Shown: positions 1 to 5,684 of the stretch, piece by piece
How positions within the stretch are numbered: position 1 is the first letter of the stretch
How the letters are laid out: every line of letters begins with the position of its first letter
NCBI GenBank assembly: GCA_021647805.1
Contig: JAKITZ010000155.1
Coordinates: 1 to 5,939, forward strand
DNA from: Robiginitomaculum sp.
GTDB taxonomy: Bacteria; Pseudomonadota; Alphaproteobacteria; Caulobacterales; Maricaulaceae
Direction: 5' to 3'
Length of the DNA: 5,939 bases
The notes under the pieces: model-generated
Databases searched by the model: none
What the model was told of the DNA's origin: nothing
What the model saw: only the letters and a program-made list of their open reading frames with translations
Program-made: the position numbers and the translations under genes

Positions 1-1453
1 CTAATCGATAATAACCCCAACCCAGAGAATCCACGATATGGCCTGCTTCTGGCTCTAATTCAATCGCTTTACGGATTAACTCAAATCCCTCTTCTATGTT
101 TTCACCGGCATCGACAAAAGTATAACCAAGGTAATTCAAGACATCAGCCTGCTCAGGATTTATCACTAGGCTTTTACGAAAATCCGGCACAGCTTCTTTC
201 CAACGATCAGTGCGCTCAAGAGATATTGCCCGCGCAAAGTAAATCTGCCAATCACCGTCATCAACGCCCGCCTCTATAAGCTCATTATAAACAGTTAAGG
301 CCGCTTCGAACTGTCGATCAGCTTGCAAAGCCAGCGCCAAAGCACGTTTGTTTTTCTTGATTGGGTTGGCTGCAACCAATTGCTGTAAAATAGACAGGCC
401 TTCTTCCACCCTATCCATACGGAACAAGGTATTAGCATTATCAAGTTGTGATGGTAGGTACCAAGGTTGATTTTGGTTGATCTTTGCATATAATGTCAGC
501 GCGTCTTCACTACGATCTTCTAGCGCATATAACCGCGCCAGTAAGTTTTGTCCGGCATCGTGTTGCGGATCAAGATGTAAGGCCATCTCAAGATATATAA
601 TTGAAAGAAAATATATCCCCCTTTCGGCCATTGCCTGAGCTGGTGCCAACAATGCTTCGGCAGCACCTTGTTGCACAGTCACAAATCTTTGCGCAATAGG
701 CTTTTTGGCATTAAGCCGCGATAAAAGGTAATTAGCTTCAATGTCATCCGCCTTGGTTCTTAGCCGATCATTTAACAGCTCTACCGCAACATCTCTTTCG
801 CCATTTTTGATTTTAGCCAAGCTTCGAACATAAGTAATCCGTGACCTAATTACCCCGCTATCCATTGCCCTCGAAAACGCCTGATCAGCGTCCGCATTAC
901 GGCCAGCAGAATTAAGTAGCATCGCTCTTTGTAACCAAGCTAAGTCGCCAAGCAATGGAGTTTTTGAAGCCTTGTCTAACTCAGCTAAGGCTGCATCAGT
1001 TTTACCGCTTCCATACAAAGCCCAACTTTGCATGAAACCACCAGCTATTTGATTTAGCGGGCCAAGTTTTACCTGATCCAGACGCTCTGCTGCGACTAGG
1101 TATTTTCCAGTTTTAATCTCATCACTTGCGGCAATAAGTACTGCCAAACGGTCATTTTCATCAGTTTGCAATATTACTCTGGCTTGTTTTGCCGCTGCTT
1201 TTATATCGCTTGCCATAACCGCGCTTAGCATTACCCGCTGGCGCAATTCCATATTTTCCTGATCTTTATCCAGAGCCAGTTTATAATATTTTGCCGCATT
1301 TTTAACATCAGCTTCCGAGCTGGCATAACGAGCCAATAAATAATCACCATAGGGCGAGCTTGATTGACGCATAGTTGTACAGGCCGAGGTTAAAAAAACC
1401 AGAGCAGCCAAGAGCAAGCCTAAGTTAAAGCGGCTGTAAAACCTAAAATTCAT
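1..1453 (-). CDS. TPR-repeat lipoprotein, C-terminus cut by window edge
   Basis: The frame is open from an ATG at 1453-1451 to the window edge and gives 484 residues without a stop. Residues 1-24 look like a lipoprotein signal peptide: basic start, hydrophobic LGLLLAALVFL, then TSAC with the lipidated Cys at 25, so the protein probably sits in the periplasm on a membrane. The rest is helical with TPR-like repeats, clearest at about 173-198, 300-325 and 405-484. The last stretch contains VLNYLGYTFVDAGENIEEG and IVDSLGWGYYRL, which match the conserved C-terminal TPR block of large alphaproteobacterial TPR proteins; I expect roughly 80-120 more residues outside the window. TPR domains bind other proteins, but no partner can be named. 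The gene begins 15 bases after the etf-QO stop with a weak AAGG site overlapping that stop, so it is probably co-transcribed. The lipobox has Thr at -3, which is less usual than Leu. Confidence 0.88.
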   Translation of the reverse strand, partial: MNFRFYSRFNLGLLLAALVFLTSACTTMRQSSSPYGDYLLARYASSEADVKNAAKYYKLALDKDQENMELRQRVMLSAVMASDIKAAAKQARVILQTDENDRLAVLIAASDEIKTGKYLVAAERLDQVKLGPLNQIAGGFMQSWALYGSGKTDAALAELDKASKTPLLGDLAWLQRAMLLNSAGRNADADQAFSRAMDSGVIRSRITYVRSLAKIKNGERDVAVELLNDRLRTKADDIEANYLLSRLNAKKPIAQRFVTVQQGAAEALLAPAQAMAERGIYFLSIIYLEMALHLDPQHDAGQNLLARLYALEDRSEDALTLYAKINQNQPWYLPSQLDNANTLFRMDRVEEGLSILQQLVAANPIKKNKRALALALQADRQFEAALTVYNELIEAGVDDGDWQIYFARAISLERTDRWKEAVPDFRKSLVINPEQADVLNYLGYTFVDAGENIEEGFELIRKAIELEPEAGHIVDSLGWGYYRL

Positions 1454-1468
1454 CACAACAATTATACC

Positions 1469-3133
1469 TTACATATTCGGATAATTAGGACCACCACCAC
1501 CTTCGGGGCAGACCCAATTTATGTTCTGGCTAGGGTCTTTGATGTCCCAAGTTTTACAATGCACACAGTTTTGCGCATTGATCTGGAAACGCACTTCACC
1601 ACTACTTTCATCAGTAATAAACTCATAAACTCCGGCTGGGCAAAACCGTTGCGACGGGCCAGCAAATTCTGGCAAGTTCACAGACACCGGAATTTGCGGA
1701 TCAGCCAGTTGTAAATGCACTGGTTGATCTTCTTCATGATTGGTTGCGGAAAAAGACACCGAAGTTAGCTTATCGAAAGTCAAAACTCCGTCGGGTTTCG
1801 GATATACAATCGGCTTGTGCTTGCTTGCGGACTCAGTGCTCATCGCATCATTCTTGCCGTGCTTCATCGTGCCAAATATCGACAATCCACCAAACAAAAC
1901 ATTTGTCCATAAATCCAAACCAGAAAGCATTATACCACCGAACAGCGTTCCAAATTTTGACCATAACGGCTTAGCGTTTCGTACCTTTTTAAGTTCTTTG
2001 CCAACTGCACTATTGCGCCAATTAGCATCATAATCACTTAATTCATCACCACTACGCCCAGCGGTAATTGCCGCAAATGCGGCATCGGCTGCCTGCATGC
2101 CAGTTCGCATGGCATTGTGTGAGCCTTTGATCCGAGGAACATTCATAAAACCAGCCGCACAACCAATTAACGCACCGCCCGGGAAGCTTAGTTTTGGCAC
2201 AGATTGATAACCACCTTCGGTCAAAGCGCGTGCGCCATAAGAAATACGCTTACCGCCCTCTAGGGTTTCTTTAATGGCATCATGGGTTTTTAGCCGTTGA
2301 AACTCATCAAACGGCGATAAATACGGATTTTTATAATTCAGATGCACGACCATTCCGATGGCAACCAAATTATCGTCAAAATGATACATGAATGAACCAC
2401 CGCCAGTATCATCTTTAAGCGGCCAACCAAAGGTGTGTTGCGCCAATCCCGGCCGATGTTTGGACGGATCAATTTGCCATAGTTCTTTAATGCCCAGTCC
2501 GTATTTTTGCGGCTCACAATCAGCATCAAGTCCAAATTTAGCAATTATTTGTTTCGATAACGAACCGCGTGCGCCCTCGCCCAGCAACACATATTTACCC
2601 AATAATTCCATTCCCGGTTCAAATTCTGGCTTCTCGCTGCCATCAACAGCACGGCCAAATACTCCGGCAACCACGCCGCGCACTACGCCATTTTCGGTAT
2701 ACAAAACCTCCGACGCAGCCATTCCGGGATATATCTCAACGCCCAATCCTTCGGCCTGCTCGGCCAGCCACCTACAAATACTGCCCAAAGAGGCAATATA
2801 ATTTCCATGATTATGGATCATTGATGGCATTACAAAACCCGGCAAACCAACTTGTCCGTGTTCGGTTAAATATAAAAACTTATCCTTGGTAACCGGCGTG
2901 GTAAGAGGTGCGCCTTGTTGTTGCCAATTGGGCAGTAATTCATTTAATGCCTCTGGGTCTATCACTGCGCCGGACAGGATATGCGCCCCGACTTCAGAGC
3001 CTTTTTCCAAAACCACAACAGATATTTCTTTGCCCACCTTAACTGCTTGTTGTTTCAAGCGAATAGCCGCAGATAGCCCAGCTGGCCCCGCACCAACAAT
3101 TACCACATCGAATTCCATTGCTTCGCGGCTCAT
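1469..3133 (-). CDS. etfD: Electron transfer flavoprotein-ubiquinone oxidoreductase (ETF-QO)
   Basis: This 554-residue protein oxidises reduced ETF and passes electrons through FAD and a 4Fe-4S cluster to ubiquinone, at the cytoplasmic face of the inner membrane. The N-terminus has the FAD dinucleotide motif VGAGPAGLSAA (G14, G16, G19) and an acidic strand end at E43. The middle carries family blocks such as GCAAGFMNVPRIKGSHNAMR. A hydrophobic stretch near residues 393-420 is a likely membrane-contact region. The C-terminal cluster domain has CPAGVYE (C498) and NCVHCKT (C523, C526). The expected fourth ligand position, 529, is Trp (codon 1549-1547), while an extra Cys appears at 542 (codon 1510-1508) just before PEGGGGPNYPNM. 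Length fits bacterial members, which lack the mitochondrial transit peptide. The start at 3133 has an AGGA site ten bases upstream; Met6 is a possible but less well placed start. ETF itself (etfA/etfB) is not in the window. The symbol is one of several in use. Confidence 0.96.
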   Translation of the reverse strand: MSREAMEFDVVIVGAGPAGLSAAIRLKQQAVKVGKEISVVVLEKGSEVGAHILSGAVIDPEALNELLPNWQQQGAPLTTPVTKDKFLYLTEHGQVGLPGFVMPSMIHNHGNYIASLGSICRWLAEQAEGLGVEIYPGMAASEVLYTENGVVRGVVAGVFGRAVDGSEKPEFEPGMELLGKYVLLGEGARGSLSKQIIAKFGLDADCEPQKYGLGIKELWQIDPSKHRPGLAQHTFGWPLKDDTGGGSFMYHFDDNLVAIGMVVHLNYKNPYLSPFDEFQRLKTHDAIKETLEGGKRISYGARALTEGGYQSVPKLSFPGGALIGCAAGFMNVPRIKGSHNAMRTGMQAADAAFAAITAGRSGDELSDYDANWRNSAVGKELKKVRNAKPLWSKFGTLFGGIMLSGLDLWTNVLFGGLSIFGTMKHGKNDAMSTESASKHKPIVYPKPDGVLTFDKLTSVSFSATNHEEDQPVHLQLADPQIPVSVNLPEFAGPSQRFCPAGVYEFITDESSGEVRFQINAQNCVHCKTWDIKDPSQNINWVCPEGGGGPNYPNM

Positions 3134-3143
3134 ATTATAATTT

Positions 3144-3147
3144 TCCT
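3144..3147 (-). promoter_or_regulatory. Ribosome binding site of etf-QO
   Basis: AGGA on the minus strand, ten bases before the ATG at 3133. It supports Met1 over the alternative Met6, which would be about 25 bases away. Confidence 0.6.
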
Positions 3148-3155
3148 ATTCTTGC

Positions 3156-3169
3156 GCAAATATATTTGC
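3156..3169. promoter_or_regulatory. Perfect 14-base palindrome upstream of etf-QO, possible operator
   Basis: GCAAATATATTTGC is fully self-complementary and lies 22 bases upstream of the etf-QO start codon. It includes TATATT on the minus strand (3164-3159), a 5/6 match to a sigma70 -10 box. A protein bound here would block transcription of etf-QO and the TPR gene. The regulator is unknown; AT-rich palindromes can also arise by chance. Confidence 0.4.
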
Positions 3170-3177
3170 AGCACCCT

Positions 3178-3216
3178 AAAGTACAAAAACCAAACGGGGA
3201 ACCGGTTTTATACTTT
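3178..3216. repeat. Imperfect inverted repeat in the etf-QO/UDG divergent region
   Basis: The left arm (3178-3191, AAAGTACAAAAACC) pairs with the right arm (3204-3216, GGTTTTATACTTT) over 12 base pairs, with one mismatch and one bulged base, around a 12-base loop. A smaller palindrome, AACCGGTT, sits at 3200-3207. It could be an operator serving both divergent genes or a cruciform-forming element. It is not followed by a T-tract, so it is not a standard terminator. Confidence 0.4.
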
Positions 3217-3221
3217 TGTCT

Positions 3222-3250
3222 TTGTCTTTATTGGCTATCTCCAATATGCT
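3222..3250 (+). promoter_or_regulatory. Weak sigma70-like promoter for the uracil-DNA glycosylase
   Basis: TTGTCT (3222-3227) and TATGCT (3245-3250) are separated by 17 bases and match the -35 and -10 consensus at 4/6 each. TATGAT at 3250-3255 is a better -10 box but lacks a well-spaced -35. Either would give a short leader before the GTG start. Confidence 0.3.
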
Positions 3251-3260
3251 ATGATCTGAT

Positions 3261-3267
3261 GAGAGGG
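3261..3267 (+). promoter_or_regulatory. Ribosome binding site fixing the GTG start of UDG
   Basis: GAGAGGG ends nine bases before the GTG at 3277. Together with the in-frame TGA at 3268-3270 it makes the GTG start nearly certain. Confidence 0.65.
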
Positions 3268-3276
3268 TGATCTAAA

Positions 3277-4083
3277 GTGCAAGACGAAGCGACAAAAGCA
3301 TATCAAAGCCTAAGCGGGTGGTGGGATGAAGCCGGCGTTGATGTTGAGCCAATGCCAAAACTTGCAAAAGCCAAAAACGGTAAATCCGACAAACCCATAA
3401 AACAACAATCGACAGCCCTACCGCCCGCAAACAAAACCCTCGCAAGCAAACCAACCGCCAGCCGTTTGAAAGAAGCCGTAAAACTAGCAAGCGATGCAAA
3501 TGATCTTGAGCAATTATATTCAACAATTCGCAACTTTGATGCTGGTACTTTGTCCCATTCCGCCACTCAAGCAGTTATCGCCCGTGGCAATCCAAAATCC
3601 TATGTGATGTTGATCGGCGAAGCGCCCGGCATCGAAGAAGATGAAGCTGGCAAGCCGTTCATTGGCCCATCAGGGCAGTTTCTTGACAAAATGTTTGCCA
3701 GTATCGAACTAGACGAGAAAAACTTATATATTACCAATAGTGTGTTCTGGCGGCCAAAAGGCAACCGCAAACCAACCGATGAAGAAATGCAAATGTGTCT
3801 GCCGTTCGTCCACAGGCATATCGCTCTGATTGCCCCGAAAATTCTTGTTACTATTGGCGCAAACTCGAGCAAGAACCTACTTGGCGTTGACACTGGAATC
3901 ACAAGATTACGTGGCAAATGGGGACAATACACAATCGAAAACCCTGATGGCTCCGATAGCAAAACCACAATTCCTGTCTTGCCAATGTTTCATCCTGCAT
4001 TTGTGTTACGAAAACCGGTAACAAAACGCGATTGCTGGCACGATCTTTTAAGCCTGCAAGAAATGTTGGAGAGCTTGAAATAA
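3277..4083 (+). CDS. Uracil-DNA glycosylase, family 4-like, with few cluster cysteines
   Basis: This 268-residue enzyme should remove uracil from DNA and start base-excision repair. The catalytic domain runs from about residue 80 to the end. It has motif 1 GEAPGIEED (114-122), the PFIGPSGQ block (127-134), YITNSVFWRPKGNRKPT (151-167), and motif 2 FHPAFVLR with H239. Residues 1-80 form an extension whose part from about 26 to 65 is rich in Lys, Ala and Pro and looks disordered. Classical family-4 enzymes bind a 4Fe-4S cluster with four Cys; the equivalent positions here appear to be G90, S93, W158 and C174, so only one remains. I recall related alphaproteobacterial proteins also having Trp at the third position, so this may be a subgroup trait. 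The GTG start at 3277 is the first possible one, because an in-frame TGA lies at 3268-3270, and GAGAGGG (3261-3267) is a well-placed ribosome binding site. It is divergent from etf-QO. Confidence 0.92.
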   Translation: MQDEATKAYQSLSGWWDEAGVDVEPMPKLAKAKNGKSDKPIKQQSTALPPANKTLASKPTASRLKEAVKLASDANDLEQLYSTIRNFDAGTLSHSATQAVIARGNPKSYVMLIGEAPGIEEDEAGKPFIGPSGQFLDKMFASIELDEKNLYITNSVFWRPKGNRKPTDEEMQMCLPFVHRHIALIAPKILVTIGANSSKNLLGVDTGITRLRGKWGQYTIENPDGSDSKTTIPVLPMFHPAFVLRKPVTKRDCWHDLLSLQEMLESLK

Positions 4084-4086
4084 TCA

Positions 4087-4113
4087 AATAGTTTTTAACT
4101 GCCTAAAACTATT
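4087..4113. terminator. AT-rich hairpin between convergent genes, possible bidirectional terminator
   Basis: AATAGTTTT (4087-4095) and AAAACTATT (4105-4113) form a perfect nine-pair stem with a nine-base loop. It begins three bases after the UDG stop and ends 20 bases before the pirin stop on the other strand. The convergent position suits a terminator, but the stem is AT-rich and no T-tract follows on either strand, so termination would be weak or factor-assisted. Confidence 0.4.
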
Positions 4114-4133
4114 CTCTCATCAAGCTTAGTGAA

Positions 4134-4808
4134 TTACACCTTGGTTACTATAATAATTTGCGTGTCCTCATCTGTTGCCAGAAACACCAAATCCTCACCA
4201 CGAATTAGATCACCTTCGGTTACGTGTTGATCATTTACTTTACCGCTTCCAATGCTGACATATAGCAAAAACTCGCCATCTCTGGATACAGACTGCCCAG
4301 CCAACAACATACCAACTTCTATATGAGTTGAGCTATCCAATGTTATATCTTGATCTTTGGAACCACCATAAATGCAAGTAATTTCCCCCGGTTCCAGATC
4401 ATAAAATTTGTAACTTGCCGGCTCGCCCGGAATTGGCGGCAATGCCCATAATTGCAACATCCGGTTTTGTGTCGCATCAGGGTTTATTTCATTATGCGAG
4501 AAGCCCTCACCGCCAGCTCGCTGTGCCTGAGCCTGTCCAGCCGCCATCGACTGCCCATGTTCCAAAGATCCTTCATGACTGATCCGGCCAGCTACAAGAA
4601 CTGAAATCACGTCAATCTCTTTATGATTATGCATTGTCGTCTCACCATTCGGCAAAAACCGCGCATCCGCCAGATAGACAAAACTACCAAGCCCGTCCCA
4701 ATTATCAGAGCCACCACCAACACGGCTATCAACCACAAGACGATGTTCTTTCAATCCGGCAAATCCACCAAGTGGCAGATCATCTCTTCGCAATATTTGC
4801 AAACTCAT
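4134..4808 (-). CDS. Pirin family protein (bicupin)
   Basis: The 224-residue protein matches the YhhW/YhaK-type bacterial pirins, which are non-haem metal-binding double cupins; some members have quercetin 2,3-dioxygenase activity. The likely metal ligands are visible: H60 and H62 in MHNHKEIDVISVLVAG, and H105 and E107 in GEGFSHNEIN. This spacing agrees with the ligand set of E. coli YhhW (two His, then His and Glu about 44 residues later). LQLWALPP follows, a pirin signature region. The second cupin half (about 140-224) is less conserved, as usual. Length is close to the short bacterial pirins (about 230). It is probably cytosolic, as there is no signal peptide. The substrate cannot be predicted; it may be an oxygenase or a regulator. 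It stands alone, convergent with UDG and divergent from the membrane protein operon. A strong AGGAAAGGA site lies eight bases before the ATG. Confidence 0.9.
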   Translation of the reverse strand: MSLQILRRDDLPLGGFAGLKEHRLVVDSRVGGGSDNWDGLGSFVYLADARFLPNGETTMHNHKEIDVISVLVAGRISHEGSLEHGQSMAAGQAQAQRAGGEGFSHNEINPDATQNRMLQLWALPPIPGEPASYKFYDLEPGEITCIYGGSKDQDITLDSSTHIEVGMLLAGQSVSRDGEFLLYVSIGSGKVNDQHVTEGDLIRGEDLVFLATDEDTQIIIVTKV

Positions 4809-4816
4809 TGCAGTTT

Positions 4817-4825
4817 TCCTTTCCT
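4817..4825 (-). promoter_or_regulatory. Strong ribosome binding site of the pirin gene
   Basis: AGGAAAGGA on the minus strand, eight bases before the ATG at 4808. It confirms this start. I found no convincing -35/-10 pair for this gene in 4826-4900. Confidence 0.65.
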
Positions 4826-4911
4826 GACGACTGTTATCTCCAGACTCTCAAGAATTCAGGCCTTGAGCAAGTAAATACGCATAGCGGGTAGGCCTATGTA
4901 TTATTTTACAG

Positions 4912-4941
4912 TCACTATGTATATAATATTTGACATAGTGA
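4912..4941. promoter_or_regulatory. Inverted-repeat operator overlapping promoter boxes
   Basis: TCACTATGT (4912-4920) and ACATAGTGA (4933-4941) are perfect nine-base inverted arms with centres 21 bases apart, about two helical turns, as expected for a dimeric repressor. The spacer contains a perfect TATAAT (4922-4927), and a perfect TTGACA -35 box (4930-4935) overlaps the right arm. A further CTATGTAT lies at 4894-4901, exactly 21 bases before the copy at 4915-4922. The site precedes the membrane protein and XRE regulator genes by 34 bases, so autoregulation by that XRE protein is the simplest inference. Pirin on the other strand could be affected too. Confidence 0.6.
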
Positions 4942-4956
4942 TGATTATTATATACC
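4930..4956 (+). promoter_or_regulatory. Candidate promoter of the membrane protein-XRE-rnhB operon
   Basis: TTGACA (4930-4935) is a perfect -35 box. The best -10 candidates are TATACC (4951-4956, spacer 15) and TATATA (4949-4954, spacer 13), both shorter than the ideal 17. The alternative is the perfect TATAAT at 4922-4927, which has no good -35 partner. The inverted repeat overlaps both possibilities. Confidence 0.4.
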
Positions 4957-4963
4957 AAGCAAT

Positions 4964-4969
4964 AGGAGA
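4964..4969 (+). promoter_or_regulatory. Ribosome binding site of the membrane protein gene
   Basis: AGGAGA, six bases before the ATG at 4976, is close to the ideal Shine-Dalgarno sequence and fixes the start. Confidence 0.65.
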
Positions 4970-4975
4970 ACAATC

Positions 4976-5458
4976 ATGAACGTATCAAATCGCGAACGAA
5001 GTATTTTTGGGCATATGGTTTTTGAAACTGGAATCACCGTCTATTATCTGTGGCACGCAATGAAACTGCCTGCCGATACTTTGCTCAACTCCAAAGAATG
5101 GGTAGGTCTGGTAATCAGTTTAATCCCGATTGGCATTATTGGCGGAATTATTGTTGGAGCTATTGTAATGGGTACCAGAGCCAAAAACACAAATGCCGAT
5201 GAACGAGATCGCGGCATTGAAAGCAAAGCCGACGGCATAGCCTATCGCATGATGATTGCTGCTATTGCGCTTTATCTTGGCTTGATTAGCTTTACATACG
5301 GGATTCAACCGGGTTTTGTACCCAATGCATTTGTCGAACAATGGCTAACATTTACTATCACTCCGCTTAGCGTTCTAAATGCTTTGGTTATCATTATGCT
5401 TATTGCCGAAACCAGCAAATATATCAGCCAGCTTTGGTTTTATCGGCGGGGCTACTAA
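4976..5458 (+). CDS. Four-helix membrane protein, DUF2178-like
   Basis: The 160-residue product has four hydrophobic segments, at about 12-29, 43-65, 88-109 and 122-145, with no signal peptidase site, so it is an inner-membrane protein. Between helices two and three lies a charged loop, NADERDRGIESKADGIAYR (73-91), and the C-terminus ends in SQLWFYRRGY. A DER-x-x-x-I-x-x-KA motif in a loop and a terminal YYRRG-like tail are what I recall of DUF2178 membrane proteins, which often sit next to a small XRE regulator, as here. No biochemical function is known to me for this family, and none can be read from the sequence; there are no obvious catalytic residues. It is the first gene of a compact operon: the XRE gene starts one base after its stop. 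An inverted-repeat operator lies upstream. Assignment to DUF2178 is from memory of motifs and context. Confidence 0.85.
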   Translation: MNVSNRERSIFGHMVFETGITVYYLWHAMKLPADTLLNSKEWVGLVISLIPIGIIGGIIVGAIVMGTRAKNTNADERDRGIESKADGIAYRMMIAAIALYLGLISFTYGIQPGFVPNAFVEQWLTFTITPLSVLNALVIIMLIAETSKYISQLWFYRRGY

Positions 5459-5459
5459 C

Positions 5460-5684
5460 ATGGCCAAAACCCGCATCACCAATCAAATCCGCACCCTTAG
5501 GTTTTTTGCCGATGAAATGAGCCAAGCTGTACTGGCCGAGAAAGTCGGCGTTACAAGGCAAACAGTTATGGCGATCGAGGCCGCGAAATACTCGCCATCA
5601 TTGGAGCTGGCTTTTAAGATCGCCGCCGTGTTTAGCAAAGAACTTGGCGAAGTATTTACATATCCAGATGAGGTCAAGAAATGA
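5460..5684 (+). CDS. Small XRE-family HTH transcriptional regulator
   Basis: The 74-residue protein is almost entirely one helix-turn-helix domain of the Cro/C1 type. [12 protein letters not shown] (20-31) gives the first helices and [17 protein letters not shown] (32-48) the turn and recognition helix, followed by LAFKIAAVF and a short tail, [10 protein letters not shown]. There is no ligand-binding domain, so signal sensing, if any, must come from a partner, perhaps the adjacent membrane protein. The frame stays open upstream to an ATG at 5379, but that would overlap the membrane protein by 80 bases and add a sequence unlike any HTH protein. The ATG at 5460, one base after the preceding TAA, starts exactly where the family begins. 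Its own ribosome site is poor (GGCGGGG, 5445-5451), which suggests translational coupling. Its stop overlaps the rnhB start. It probably represses its own operon through the inverted repeat at 4912-4941. Confidence 0.9.
   Translation: MAKTRITNQIRTLRFFADEMSQAVLAEKVGVTRQTVMAIEAAKYSPSLELAFKIAAVFSKELGEVFTYPDEVKK

Noticed and set aside
295..489. 64-codon minus-strand frame within the TPR gene region
   Set aside because: It is an alternative frame on the same strand as the continuous 484-residue TPR reading frame, which has a signal peptide and repeat pattern.
2388..2801. 137-codon open frame on the plus strand opposite etf-QO, with several shorter plus-strand frames between 1740 and 3140
   Set aside because: They lie wholly antisense to a well-conserved gene, have low-complexity Pro/Ser-rich products, and show no recognisable domain.
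3600..3968. 122-codon minus-strand frame inside the UDG gene
   Set aside because: It is the antisense shadow of conserved UDG motifs and has no homology that I recognise.
4847..4867. CTCAAG/CTTGAG inverted repeat upstream of pirin
   Set aside because: The stem is only six pairs with a nine-base loop, no T-tract follows and it does not match a promoter box, so it is not distinguishable from chance.
5379..5459. Upstream extension of the XRE regulator to an ATG at 5379
   Set aside because: It would overlap the membrane protein gene in another frame and adds residues foreign to the family; the ATG at 5460 fits the domain start and operon spacing.
4976..5684. Toxin-antitoxin system made of the membrane protein and the XRE regulator
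   Set aside because: The size of the membrane protein (160 residues, four helices) and its DUF2178-like motifs do not match known small membrane toxins; the regulator-membrane module reading is simpler.
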